From Mycobacterium sp. JS623 (GTDB taxonomy: Bacteria; Actinomycetota; Actinomycetes; Mycobacteriales; Mycobacteriaceae): DNA of 64,000 nt. Positions 32,080-41,242 of this stretch are shown one piece after another; position 1 is the first letter of the stretch; every line of letters begins with the position of its first letter. Made by a program: the position numbers and the translations under genes. The notes beneath the pieces are model-generated. The model worked only from the letters and a program-made list of their open reading frames with translations. It did not search any database and had not been told where the DNA came from. The stretch covers positions 62,001 through 126,000 of the forward strand of contig NC_019958.1 of the NCBI RefSeq assembly GCF_000328565.1, given 5' to 3'.

Positions 32080-32343
32080 TCACACGCCCGTCGCAGGGTC
32101 GTAGCCGAGGGTCTGTTCGCGTTCGGATCTCAACACCGGGCGACGGTCAGTGATCAGCGGCCGGATCTCGGTCCGCATCACTTCCAGAAGATCCTCGGCC
32201 CGATCGGGTCGCTGGACAATCCCGAAGGCCCGTCGCGCACTGCGGAGGGCCTCGCAAATCGCAGCAATCTCGGTAATACCCATTTTGGCGGCCACCTCCG
32301 TGGCCAACCGCTCGACCTCGGGATCATCGATGATCAACGCCAT
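32080..32343 (-). CDS. Orphan VapB-like antitoxin
   Basis: The 87-residue protein begins MALIIDDPEVERLATEVA, the typical start of VapB antitoxins of the PSK_trans_fac type that pair with PIN toxins. The expected VapC gene, which would follow immediately, is absent; the next sequence is the P3 protease remnant. The pair was therefore probably cut when this junction formed. An orphan VapB could still bind DNA or counter a related toxin. A palindrome 64 bp upstream may be its operator. Confidence 0.75.
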   Translation of the reverse strand: MALIIDDPEVERLATEVAAKMGITEIAAICEALRSARRAFGIVQRPDRAEDLLEVMRTEIRPLITDRRPVLRSEREQTLGYDPATGV

Positions 32344-32406
32344 GGACGCACCTCACCTATTGCTGCCAATCTGCCGAGGGCAATACACCCCTCCACAAGA
32401 TGGTAT

Positions 32407-32422
32407 TCGGAACACATTCCGA
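32407..32422. promoter_or_regulatory. 16-bp palindrome upstream of vapB
   Basis: TCGGAA and TTCCGA are separated by CACA. Location upstream of an antitoxin gene makes it an operator candidate. Confidence 0.4.
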
Positions 32423-32566
32423 GTACTTAGCATGGACCACAAAAGCTCCAGGACCCAGACGCCGCTCCTGCGTCTTAAGCAAGCGCTCCGCTGAGGCGTG
32501 GCCGACGACCACATCATGGTGGTGACCCGGAGCGCCGGCCAGACACGACGGGGTTCTTTTCACTTC

Positions 32567-33134
32567 CGCTCAAACCCTGCAGGCGCGGTGGAGTCGTCCT
32601 CGTTGTCAGTCCGCCAGAACTCATCCCCGTAGGCGCGGGGAGGATAGTGCCGCCGGTCCGCTCAGCAACGCGATCAGGGGCCCATCCCCGCAGGCGCGGG
32701 GAAGACAAACGCACCGCCTCCGAACCGAGCTGGTAACTCGGGCTCATCCCCGCAGGCGCGGGGAAGACGAACGCCTTACCCATCACAGTCGCGCGCGATC
32801 GGGCTCATCCCCGCATACGCGGGGAAGACTGTGCCGCCGATCCACTCAGCGACGCGATCAGGGGCTCATCCCCTCACACGCGGGGAGGACACTATGCCGG
32901 GAACGCGCGGCCAGATCCACTTGGGCTCATCCCCGCGGGTGCGGGGAAGACGTAGCCACTGCCGACGGGCTGTCCCACATCCCGGGCTCATCCCCGCAGG
33001 CGCGGGGAAGACGAGACCGTCAGGCTGCGCGGGTATTCCTCCCCGGGCTCATCCCCGCAGGCGCGGGGAAGACGACGGCGCGCCACCATGAGACGCCGCC
33101 GGATTGGGCTCATCCCCGCAGGCGCGGGGAACAC
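32567..33134 (-). CRISPR. Type I-E CRISPR array, nine repeats plus one degenerate
   Basis: Nine 29-base repeats begin at 32617, 32678, 32740, 32801, 32862, 32923, 32984, 33045 and 33106. A tenth, heavily degenerate copy is at 32567-32595. The consensus on the plus strand begins GGGCTCATCCCCGC and ends CGGGGAAGAC. Eight spacers are 32-33 bases; the gap after the degenerate copy is only 21. Repeat orientation (minus strand reads CTTCCCCGCG then GGGGATGAGCCC) matches the E. coli type I-E sense strand, so transcription runs leftward from the cas6e side. Repeat decay at the left agrees with a trailer end there. No leader separates cas6e from the first repeat. Confidence 0.95.
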
Positions 33135-33847
33135 ACTTGTTCACCACGGAACCAGGTATTTGTCGATTTGGCTTCATTGACGACTGTCAACGGGGCCAGT
33201 GTGAGCAGTCCGCAGCCGTATGCTTTGGCTCGGCCGATTCCGTCGGTGAGTGTGTGGGACAGGGCGTCGATGTCGCGGACTTCGAGGACACCATCGAAGG
33301 TCGCCGTGCCGATTACGACCCGGTGACCTCCTTTCGTGAATCTGAGCGTCGAGCGATTGGTGACGCGAATCGATGTCACGTCGTGCGATTGATCTGGCAC
33401 TCGAAATCCGGCCCGCTCTGCTCTGCTCAGCAACCAGTGTTCTTGTTGCTTGGCGGTAACGTGTGCAAGGGGCTTGGTGTCAGCCCAATTCGCCCCCGTC
33501 TTATATCCGTTGAAGGTGGGGTTTGCGGTGAGCCGGAACGCCCATACCTGCCCTACCGCAAGACGATTGAGGAGGTTCCGGTAGTCCCTGGTGCGCCAAC
33601 TGTCACCCGTTTGCCAGCCTGCTTGTTCCACGAGATGGGTCAGGTCGGGGGCGACGGGGCTGACAAGGTAGAGCGTCGTTTCGGCGTTCGTTGCGCGGTC
33701 TATGCGCCAAAGGGTCCGTCCCCCAGCGTCTTCGAGTGCGCGTGGCGGAAACGCGGACTGAACGGCGGCGTGCATTGCCTGCGGTGAGGACAGGAGCTTT
33801 ACCGCGCCACGCTTCCGGGTGTGGATGGGCATTTTAGTGAGGAACAT
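33110..33847 (-). CDS. cas6e: Cas6e crRNA endoribonuclease
   Basis: The 245-residue protein starts at ATG 33847. It contains the family's C-terminal glycine-rich loop GIGRAKAYGCGLLTLAP and the N-terminal ferredoxin-like region (PIHTRKRGAVKLLSSPQAMH). It cleaves the repeat hairpin to release crRNAs and stays bound as part of Cascade. The normal end of the family is soon after TLAP; here about 25 further residues follow and the stop codon lies inside the first CRISPR repeat. The adjacent cas5e stop is 2 bp upstream. Confidence 0.92.
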   Translation of the reverse strand: MFLTKMPIHTRKRGAVKLLSSPQAMHAAVQSAFPPRALEDAGGRTLWRIDRATNAETTLYLVSPVAPDLTHLVEQAGWQTGDSWRTRDYRNLLNRLAVGQVWAFRLTANPTFNGYKTGANWADTKPLAHVTAKQQEHWLLSRAERAGFRVPDQSHDVTSIRVTNRSTLRFTKGGHRVVIGTATFDGVLEVRDIDALSHTLTDGIGRAKAYGCGLLTLAPLTVVNEAKSTNTWFRGEQVCSPRLRG

Positions 33848-33849
33848 GA

Positions 33850-34533
33850 TCACGCTCCTTCGAGTGCAGCCATAGGATCGTGCCGGTCCGCCGCACCTTC
33901 CGGGTTGGGCGTTTCTACGTACTCTTCGACCACGGTGCGCCACTCGTATTGGCGTAGTTCCGGGTTGAAGCTGACTGGCACGTCGCGGACGAGTTCACCT
34001 TCGTCGAATGAGCAGCCGTCGATAGCCATTCTCAGTTGGACCGTCTTGGGCTGCTTTTTCCTATACCAGGTGGCCGCCTGCCACGGACACTCGCGTAGCG
34101 CCGCCAACAGTCGGTCCTCGGTGACAGCGATGGGCAGTGGTTGGCTCGGCGGGCACGATCGGCGGCCGAGATATAGCGGGAACGCCGGATTGCGCAGCGC
34201 TGCAACGATTTCTTTGATCACGGTGGGGTCGCCTTCAATGCCTGCGACGAAGACCGCGTCGCCGAGATAGTATCGGTCCGACGGTTTGGTCCCGTCGGGA
34301 GTCATGGCGGTTTGGTAGTCGCGGATGAGCACTCCCGCCTGGTCGACGCGGACCCCGAACGGCAGAGCGGCGAGGTGTTCGAGCCCGTCTGTGCGGCGCA
34401 TCCCTTGTGCAGCAGCTATCAGACCGAGCACGCCACTCTTAGTCGGTTCCTGGCGGGTGTCCCTTCGGCTGAACCGACTCGATGCACCCCACGCTTGCAT
34501 CGGTCCCGCCAAGCGAATCAACAGTGTTGTCAT
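33850..34533 (-). CDS. cas5e: Cas5e Cascade subunit
   Basis: The 227-residue protein begins TTLLIRLAGPMQAWGASSRF, the signature N-terminus of Cas5e, and includes a region typical of the family (FPLYLGRRSCPPSQPL). It caps the 5' handle of the crRNA. Its start overlaps the cas7e stop by ATGA, consistent with a tightly packed operon. Confidence 0.94.
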   Translation of the reverse strand: MTTLLIRLAGPMQAWGASSRFSRRDTRQEPTKSGVLGLIAAAQGMRRTDGLEHLAALPFGVRVDQAGVLIRDYQTAMTPDGTKPSDRYYLGDAVFVAGIEGDPTVIKEIVAALRNPAFPLYLGRRSCPPSQPLPIAVTEDRLLAALRECPWQAATWYRKKQPKTVQLRMAIDGCSFDEGELVRDVPVSFNPELRQYEWRTVVEEYVETPNPEGAADRHDPMAALEGA

Positions 34534-35660
34534 GCTGGGGCACCGAGGTATTCGAGGATGGACTGCTCCAACTGCTGGGTAAGGGTTCGCATGTCGACAC
34601 GGTCGCCGACCGCCTCTAACGGAGCGGCCGCGTCGCCTAGGCTAGCCACCCACGTCTTCACCGGTGGGCCGTAGACGTCCGCGACCGCACGATGCCGATC
34701 GGCCAGTGCCGCAGCAGCCTTCGCAACCACACTCCCGTCGGCCCGGGGTTGAATGGGGTTTTCGAATGCACCGACGAGGTTGATCGGTTGATCGGACCGG
34801 ACCGACACAAGGATCGCTTCCGGTACTGTCCGGTTCGCAAAGGTGCTGAGTTTTCCCGTTGGCATCGACAGGATGAATGAATCCACGAACGCCGCGACAG
34901 CCCTGGCGGCGGCGGTCGAGTCCCCGAGATTCTGACGGAGCCCTGGAACGTTCACGGTTGCGTACCGGTAGAGAGTGGACGAGTTGAACTCGATCGTGCC
35001 GATCATCCCGGCTCCTGCTTGCTGGTCGCGTTCCTGCATATCGTCAACCGCAGCGAAGTAGTCGAATTCGGGCTCGACAGCCTGCACGCTGATCGCGTGG
35101 GCAACTTGGGCGGCGGCATCGACGTTGAGATTCAGGTCGTCGGCGACCATGCGCCCGAACAGCGCCACGTCGAAGCTGTGCTCGGAGTTGATCGCCTGCT
35201 TGGCGACCTTGCGGGCAACCTTGGCGCTCGCCTGGTGAGCTGCAACCGCGAGTTCCGCCAGCTTCGCGTATTGGCCTGCGCTGACGAACAGCAGGGACGA
35301 GGTCAGTTCGATCGGTTGGAAGCCTTTGGGGGCATCCTTGGGCGGCTTGGGCGTGGTGAGCGTGATTCCCGCTGCCGTGAGTGTCTGGCTGGCCAGACGC
35401 CGCGCGTCCTCAGTGGATAGGCCACCATCGAGCTGGTGGATCTGTTCACTGAGCTTCTCGACCACCCGCTTTGTGCGGCAGCCGATGTTGGACTTGTCGA
35501 GGGTCGCGTTGAACCGCGAACGGGTTGCCCGCTTCCATGCCTGGCTTGAAACTCGGGCCCGTTGCGCACCCCCGAAGATTGCTGTTTTCGGGCTGCCTGT
35601 GTCGTCACGATTGATGTTGCTGGGAGGAACGGACTGGAGAATATGTGTGTCTACGAACAT
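34530..35660 (-). CDS. cas7e: Cas7e Cascade backbone subunit
   Basis: The 376-residue protein starts FVDTHILQSVPPSNINRDDT and has KTAIFGGAQRARVSSQAWKR, both hallmarks of Cas7e (Cse4/CasC). Six copies normally form the crRNA-binding filament. The length is normal, with no internal stop, and it is preceded by cse2 after 27 bp. Confidence 0.95.
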   Translation of the reverse strand: MFVDTHILQSVPPSNINRDDTGSPKTAIFGGAQRARVSSQAWKRATRSRFNATLDKSNIGCRTKRVVEKLSEQIHQLDGGLSTEDARRLASQTLTAAGITLTTPKPPKDAPKGFQPIELTSSLLFVSAGQYAKLAELAVAAHQASAKVARKVAKQAINSEHSFDVALFGRMVADDLNLNVDAAAQVAHAISVQAVEPEFDYFAAVDDMQERDQQAGAGMIGTIEFNSSTLYRYATVNVPGLRQNLGDSTAAARAVAAFVDSFILSMPTGKLSTFANRTVPEAILVSVRSDQPINLVGAFENPIQPRADGSVVAKAAAALADRHRAVADVYGPPVKTWVASLGDAAAPLEAVGDRVDMRTLTQQLEQSILEYLGAPA

Positions 35661-35687
35661 CGTTGCGGCTCCTTCAGTGAGACCTGG

Positions 35688-36338
35688 TTAGTGGGCGGGC
35701 AGATCGTCTGGCGCCGGGTTCTCTGGGTCTCCTGTCGTAGCGCGGTGGAAGTCGCGCCCCCACCGCAGCCTGACTTGGTCTGCCCGGCTTCCGTCACGCA
35801 GCTGGCGAAGATCGACCGCGAGTTGGGCGTAGTCGAGAGGGATGTTCTCCGAACGCATCAGCATGATCAGAGCGCGGAGATGATGGACCACGGCCGCGGA
35901 GGTGCCCGCGGTGGCGACGACCTGGAACCGGCGGCGGATCGCCTCGTCGCGTCCCGTGGCACGGGCTAGACGACGTACCGCGCAACCCAGCGATATACCC
36001 CGGCGATGGACGCCGGTAGAACGTGACTGCTGGTGCAGCGCGTACAGGGTGATCGCCTCATGCGCGGCGCGCTCAAAGTCGGTGGGTTCGTTCTCTGTGT
36101 GGGTGCCCTGACAGAGTCGTTCCGGCAGGGCCCCGATGGTGTCGGCCCAGACGTCGGGGTCGCTTCCCGGGGCTGAGGGGCCCGCTCGCCTCAACTTCGC
36201 CAGCCTCGCAGCGACGTAGGTGTCACGCGGATTGCTGAAGTACCGACGTTGCAAATCGGCGACCACCCGGAGGACTGCCGTCCTGAGCTGATCGTCGAGC
36301 GACGCGCGAGGCTCCGACACGCTTGTTTCTGCCGTCAC
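35688..36338 (-). CDS. cse2: Cse2 Cascade small subunit
   Basis: The 216-residue helical protein lies between cse1 and cas7e and has the family segment YALHQQSRSTGVHRRGISLG with the following arginine-rich helix. Cse2 dimers hold the displaced DNA strand. Its start overlaps the cse1 stop by ATGA. Confidence 0.9.
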   Translation of the reverse strand: MTAETSVSEPRASLDDQLRTAVLRVVADLQRRYFSNPRDTYVAARLAKLRRAGPSAPGSDPDVWADTIGALPERLCQGTHTENEPTDFERAAHEAITLYALHQQSRSTGVHRRGISLGCAVRRLARATGRDEAIRRRFQVVATAGTSAAVVHHLRALIMLMRSENIPLDYAQLAVDLRQLRDGSRADQVRLRWGRDFHRATTGDPENPAPDDLPAH

Positions 36339-37975
36339 TGCTGCTCACCTTCCTGAGGGGGTTCAGTGTCGAACGCGGCCGGTAACGCGCTGCGCAGCGC
36401 CGACCAGAAGTACTTCGAGGCGAGCGACGAGTCGAGGAGCCGCTGACCCAACATGCGGCCCTTCCAGGCGGACTTGCCCGCGGAGCTGATCAGATCGCGC
36501 CCGTTCGCGCCGATGATCTCGCGAACCTGCCGCTGCCATTGGGCGCAGTGCTCTTCAAGGTCGGTGTCCTCGTCGAGATCAGCTACCCATTGGCGATATG
36601 GGGCGTCGAGGGCGAAGTAGGCGGCGGCGCGGGCTGTCGCCTTTCGGAGCTGTGCGTTCCCGCCGGCGGCCTCGGCCAGATTCCCAGCGAGATTGGCCAG
36701 TGCAGTAGCGGAGTCGTTGGCTGCCTGGACCGCGCGGTTGGCAAACACGCGCGGCTGGCTCCGGCGTCCGATGAGCGCCACCTTGATCTGAAGTGCGTCG
36801 TCGATACTTGCGACCACTCCGTTGGGCTTCGGGGTCCATGCGTTGGTGTATTGCAGCGCGAGTGCATGTGGCCGGATCCGCACTGACCTGTCGAGTAGTT
36901 TCTCCGCCACCAAATAGTCGATCCAGTTGACGACTCCTGGGGCCAACCTGGGGGCTGGTTTGCCGTCCTGTGACGGTATGTCGGCTAGCAGTCCCTCGAT
37001 CCCGCGCCACAGGGATCGATCCGGGTCGAACTGGGCAGGAAGGTAACGGGTTTCACCAAACTGCTTGGACTGCGGCTCGCTGTGTCGCCACGCGGTGCAG
37101 AATTCGATGTCCTGGCGGTTGTGTGGCGAAATCCGGTCGCCATTGCCGACGATCGCTCCATTCACGAATTTCCCGTCGTGTTGCAGCTTGATTCGGCGGC
37201 TCTGCCAGGTCAGGACATCGCACGGTCCCAACGGTGCGGTGTCGTCCCGCTCCCCCACTTCGGGATGGGTCCGTTCCCACACCGGCACGTCGGAGGGCCA
37301 CGTGGCGGTCCCGTTCGTGTTGCGCAGGACGGTGTTGAGCATCATCGTTTCGAACAGATTGCTGCCTTCCAGCAGGACGCCACCCAACTGGCCACACCAC
37401 GCGATACCAATCGGATATCCCTTGCCGTCCTTCGTCCTCGGGTCCCGAAGGTCACCCGTTTTGATTCCGGAGGGATCGAATGCCTGGCAATGCACGACCC
37501 AACGGGCCGCCTCAGCCAGGGAGAGCCGCTGCGCTCCGGCGCCGGCTCTCGTGGTGAAGTACTTCGCGCCCGTCGGGCGATCAGCGATGAGCAGATCGAC
37601 CGGCTTGAACACACCTGCTGCGGTTTGCAAATCGGCCACCTGGTAGAACGGCGCAACCGTGTCGAGCAGGTCAAAGCGGTGATGAACCGTCCGCAGGTAG
37701 CTCTCGACCTCCGCTCGAGGAAATTCACCCGCCCGCCAAAGCTCCCCCCACCGCCGGACCGGATCCTCACTCCAGTCGATCGCACGGCGGACGATCGCGA
37801 GCAGTACCCGCTGGATGGCGAATGCTTGAGTCGGGATGTCCCCGCCGACAGCGCGAATGACGGGCGCTTCGGTGAACAACTCACCGATCGACACTTCTCG
37901 CGAGCGTCCATCAATGGATCGAACCGGAATCCACGGCTGGTCGATCAGGTTGAAGGTGTCCCCCAGCGTCGTCAC
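36335..37975 (-). CDS. cse1: Cse1 (Cas8e) Cascade large subunit
   Basis: The 546-residue protein has the Cse1 N-terminal pattern (FNLIDQPWIPVRSIDGRSRE) and matches the usual length. Cse1 recognises the protospacer-adjacent motif and recruits Cas3. Its start overlaps the cas3 stop. No frameshift is seen, so target recognition should be functional. Confidence 0.94.
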   Translation of the reverse strand: MTTLGDTFNLIDQPWIPVRSIDGRSREVSIGELFTEAPVIRAVGGDIPTQAFAIQRVLLAIVRRAIDWSEDPVRRWGELWRAGEFPRAEVESYLRTVHHRFDLLDTVAPFYQVADLQTAAGVFKPVDLLIADRPTGAKYFTTRAGAGAQRLSLAEAARWVVHCQAFDPSGIKTGDLRDPRTKDGKGYPIGIAWCGQLGGVLLEGSNLFETMMLNTVLRNTNGTATWPSDVPVWERTHPEVGERDDTAPLGPCDVLTWQSRRIKLQHDGKFVNGAIVGNGDRISPHNRQDIEFCTAWRHSEPQSKQFGETRYLPAQFDPDRSLWRGIEGLLADIPSQDGKPAPRLAPGVVNWIDYLVAEKLLDRSVRIRPHALALQYTNAWTPKPNGVVASIDDALQIKVALIGRRSQPRVFANRAVQAANDSATALANLAGNLAEAAGGNAQLRKATARAAAYFALDAPYRQWVADLDEDTDLEEHCAQWQRQVREIIGANGRDLISSAGKSAWKGRMLGQRLLDSSLASKYFWSALRSALPAAFDTEPPQEGEQQ

Positions 37976-40716
37976 GTGTGGGCTCCATCTCTGCCCACCA
38001 CCACGAGCCCTTCGATGTCGTCGTAGTGGATGCGGTAGCCCATCACGTCCGCACGTAGGTCTTCGTCGAGCTCAACGACGAGCTCGCCGGCCAGCCATTT
38101 GGATCCTTGCCATCCCTTATACATTCGCCGCTTCAGCGAGTCGATCGTCTTGTCAGCGATGCCCAGGTGGGTGAGAGTCTTTGGTAGCCTTATGGTTCCG
38201 GTGAGCGCGCGACGCGCATCGGCGTCATCGGGGCAGACGTCAGTGGCGATCGCTCCCCCGCTGCATCGTTGCAGTAGGTGCACTTCGTCACCGATCCGCT
38301 GGGTGAGAATCACGTCGATACCTTCGTCGGTATCCCGAACCTTGGCCTGTCCGCGTGCATCGTCAACCTCGCCGACGTTCTCCGCAAGCCAGTCGACGAG
38401 AGTCGCTTCTCGCTGCGGCTGCCTGATGCGCCATGTGCGGGCGCGGTCCTCAAGATTTGCAACATGTTTGTCGGTTGCATGCTTCGCCGATGTCAACTGA
38501 TGCTGCCAGCTCGCTGGGACGTCGAGTCCCTCGCCGTAGGCTGCCTCCACAAGAGCAGCGATATCCCGAGGCAACGTGACGTGACTGCGGCCTGTGAGCA
38601 CTAAAAGCGCACGGAGCAAATGGAATTCACTGTAGATCCGGGCAGATTCCGCGACTGGTCGCGGCGGGTCGGCCGCCCAGTCCTGCACACCGGTCAGGAT
38701 CAGCCGTGGTGTGGTGAGATTCCCGGGCCGTTCTCGCGGATGTCGGTGCAGGCGCCCCACTCGCTGGAACAAGAGGTCGATCGGGGCGAGATCGCTGATC
38801 AGCAGATCGAAGTCGACGTCGAGCGACTGCTCGATCACCTGCGTGCCGACAACGATCCTGCGCACAGGTCTGTTGCCTCTCGGACCAAGCTCAGAGACAA
38901 GAATCGATTCGAGGTCGGCACGGTGCTGCGCAACGAACCGAGAGTGTAGGAGCACGACCTCGCCAGGGAAGTGCGACTCGAGGAGCCGCGCGGTCTGCTG
39001 TGCCCGCCCGACGGTATTGCGGACAATCCCCACGCAACCACCGCTGTCGAGCAGCTGTTTGAGGCGGTCGATCAGCGACTCGACGTCGTCGTCAAGGCGC
39101 TCCAGTTCCACCTGCGTTGTCGCACCATCCCACTCGGCACAAACGGCTCGGCGTTGTCCATCCACGACCGTAACCACCGGGTATCGGATGACGTTGTCCT
39201 CAAGACCCGCACTACACCCGGCCCATCCGCGGCCCGATTCGTAGGCTTCCACCAAGGCGAGTCGCTGAGACGACGGCAGGGTCGCCGACATCAGAACGAC
39301 CGGCACCCTGTATGCCCCGAGCCATTCCAGGACGCGAACTAGGTACTGCATCATGTAGGTGTCGGCCGCGTGAACCTCATCGACGATCACCACTTTGTTG
39401 ACCAGAGCAAGATGCCGCAATGCGAGGTGCCGCGCCTTCAATCCAGCGAGAAGCAGCTGGTCGATGGTGCCTACCGCAAAATCGGCGAGCAGACCCTTCT
39501 TCCGCCCGGACAGCCAGGAATGGGCGATGACCTCAGTCCGGCATGAGTTCTCGTCATCGACTGCGTCCCTTCCCAATTCGTGAAACTGGTTAGTTCTCAG
39601 CAGTCCTCGGTACGAGTCTTCGAGAGTAGCCTTCCCGTGAGAGAGAACCACGCTCGCGACCGGCACACTTTCCTGCGCTTGGATCCATCGAAGAACTCGC
39701 GTGAACATGGCGTTGGACGTGGCCATCGTCGGCAACGCGAGAAACGCGCCACCCTGACCGAACCTGGCGGCCAGACACTCGGCCGCCATGAGCGCGGCCT
39801 CGGTCTTCCCAACACCCATCGGGGCCTCTAGGACAACGAGGCCCGGTTCAGCCATCGACCGGACGGCATCGACGACAGTCCGTTGGACCGAGTTTGGGTG
39901 CGCACCCTCGGGGAGATCGAACCGATCACGCATTAGCTCGTCAACCCTGGCCGGCTGCGACGGCATCCAGCGTGGCGGCAGACCCAGGGCAGCCCAAGCG
40001 GCCGCCGCGGTGGACTCGGATCCGCGGCAATCACTCAATGGGAAGTGGTCGCTGCTGGCGATCCAGTCCGCCATGATCACGAAACCGGTCCACAACACCT
40101 GTTGCTGGGGCGTCATGGGCACCTCCGCCCAACTCCCCAGGTGCGCCTCCGCCCCCACGACGGCAGTGATGTGGTCCAGAAGCTCGTTGCGGGCGATGGT
40201 CCACTCGGCGCGGCCATAGTGGCTGACGTCCTCGTCGAAGGCCAGCTGTCCACGTGAGGGCGGTACTCCATGATGTCCGCCGGCGATGACCGCATAAGTC
40301 GCCGCTGTCCAACCAGACCATCCGCGACCCATCAAATAGTTCTCGATCGCACGGTGACTTACGACCGAATGCGGTGTGTCCTGGCGGCTAGGCACAGACA
40401 GCTTCATTCTGAGACCGCAATCACGCATCTTGCCAGCCAAGGACGGGACCTGGATCGCGAACGCCGGGCTGAGCTTCCCGACATCATGCACACCTGCAAG
40501 CCAGCACGCCAGCACCCTCACCTCATCTATGGATCGACCTGCAGAGAGGTATTCACGCGTCGAGCGCGGGACCCAGTCGTCCCACAGATGGGCCGCGACC
40601 GCCGCGGCATCCTCACAATGCCGAACCAACGACAACGAACAGTCGTCGGCGCGGCGATGCTTCGCCCACGCGCTCCGGACCTGCTCACTCAGAGACGAAA
40701 TGCCAACCGCTGTCAT
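37972..40716 (-). CDS. cas3: Cas3 nuclease-helicase
   Basis: The 914-residue protein has the HD nuclease domain (GVHDVGKLSPAF, then AGGHHG) and the superfamily 2 helicase motifs: Walker A EAPMGVGKTEAALMAAE, motif II VIVDEVHAADTYM, motif III VVLMSATLPSS, and motif VI VGRLHRH. It degrades DNA marked by Cascade. Start ATG 40716 has GGAGGGGG at good spacing; a GTG at 40746 is possible. It is the first gene of a six-gene operon that runs directly into the array. cas1 and cas2 are absent. Confidence 0.95.
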   Translation of the reverse strand: MTAVGISSLSEQVRSAWAKHRRADDCSLSLVRHCEDAAAVAAHLWDDWVPRSTREYLSAGRSIDEVRVLACWLAGVHDVGKLSPAFAIQVPSLAGKMRDCGLRMKLSVPSRQDTPHSVVSHRAIENYLMGRGWSGWTAATYAVIAGGHHGVPPSRGQLAFDEDVSHYGRAEWTIARNELLDHITAVVGAEAHLGSWAEVPMTPQQQVLWTGFVIMADWIASSDHFPLSDCRGSESTAAAAWAALGLPPRWMPSQPARVDELMRDRFDLPEGAHPNSVQRTVVDAVRSMAEPGLVVLEAPMGVGKTEAALMAAECLAARFGQGGAFLALPTMATSNAMFTRVLRWIQAQESVPVASVVLSHGKATLEDSYRGLLRTNQFHELGRDAVDDENSCRTEVIAHSWLSGRKKGLLADFAVGTIDQLLLAGLKARHLALRHLALVNKVVIVDEVHAADTYMMQYLVRVLEWLGAYRVPVVLMSATLPSSQRLALVEAYESGRGWAGCSAGLEDNVIRYPVVTVVDGQRRAVCAEWDGATTQVELERLDDDVESLIDRLKQLLDSGGCVGIVRNTVGRAQQTARLLESHFPGEVVLLHSRFVAQHRADLESILVSELGPRGNRPVRRIVVGTQVIEQSLDVDFDLLISDLAPIDLLFQRVGRLHRHPRERPGNLTTPRLILTGVQDWAADPPRPVAESARIYSEFHLLRALLVLTGRSHVTLPRDIAALVEAAYGEGLDVPASWQHQLTSAKHATDKHVANLEDRARTWRIRQPQREATLVDWLAENVGEVDDARGQAKVRDTDEGIDVILTQRIGDEVHLLQRCSGGAIATDVCPDDADARRALTGTIRLPKTLTHLGIADKTIDSLKRRMYKGWQGSKWLAGELVVELDEDLRADVMGYRIHYDDIEGLVVVGRDGAHT

Positions 40717-40881
40717 AGCTTCAGCCCCCTCCAGCGGCAGAAGCACGCGCGTCAGGCGTCACCTCGACCCCTGGCTGGTTCGCACGGAGTTTCACGACGC
40801 CGACGCCGATAGCCATGCCGTGGACCCTAGGAGGTGGGTCCGACACCGATACCGATCGGTTGTACTGGGAAACCCTGTTAA

Positions 40882-41223
40882 TCATGCGGACTGCGCGCTT
40901 TCAACATGGTGTGCAAGTTGAGCGGGCGCTACCCGCCCGTTGAAGGCGACAGCGTTGTCCGTGTCAGTCGAATCGAACTGCCAGGACAATGGGAGAACCG
41001 CGTGCTGGTGTTCGGCTAGAAGCCACTCGTTCACCATTTCGAAGACAACAGGCAGTGGGGCCCGCAAAGTGCAGGTGGCGATGACGGCGTCGACTGATTC
41101 TCGGTAACCATCTGCGTACCAACGTGTTTCTGTGCGCGAGAGGGTCGCGACGAAAGGTGAGCCGGGCCGCTCCTGGGCAAGTATGAGCTCGGCGTCGACC
41201 GTCGTCGCGACAAAATCAATCAT
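40882..41223 (-). CDS. Hypothetical protein upstream of cas3, 113 aa
   Basis: Start ATG 41223 (MIDFVATTVDAELILAQ) has AGGTGAAG upstream; a GTG at 41238 would lie in the operator. The product has no recognised domain and looks like a small alpha/beta protein (PLPVVFEMVNEWLLAEHQHA). It is divergent from a small helix-turn-helix gene, with two matching palindromes between them, and precedes cas3 on the same strand by about 165 bp. A role in controlling the cas operon is possible but unproved. Confidence 0.55.
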   Translation of the reverse strand: MIDFVATTVDAELILAQERPGSPFVATLSRTETRWYADGYRESVDAVIATCTLRAPLPVVFEMVNEWLLAEHQHAVLPLSWQFDSTDTDNAVAFNGRVAPAQLAHHVESAQSA

Positions 41224-41242
41224 CCGCTTCACCTTCACCTAG

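Noticed and set aside
33013..33044. Possible match of this spacer to the 204-residue gene near 46.4 kb or to the TNT gene
   Set aside because: Only short, gapped similarity in any frame, well below that of the three reported spacers.
32831..33091. Open frame of 86 codons across the CRISPR array
   Set aside because: It is made of repeats and spacers. It was useful only because it revealed MPGTRGQI shared with the frame at 43.4 kb.
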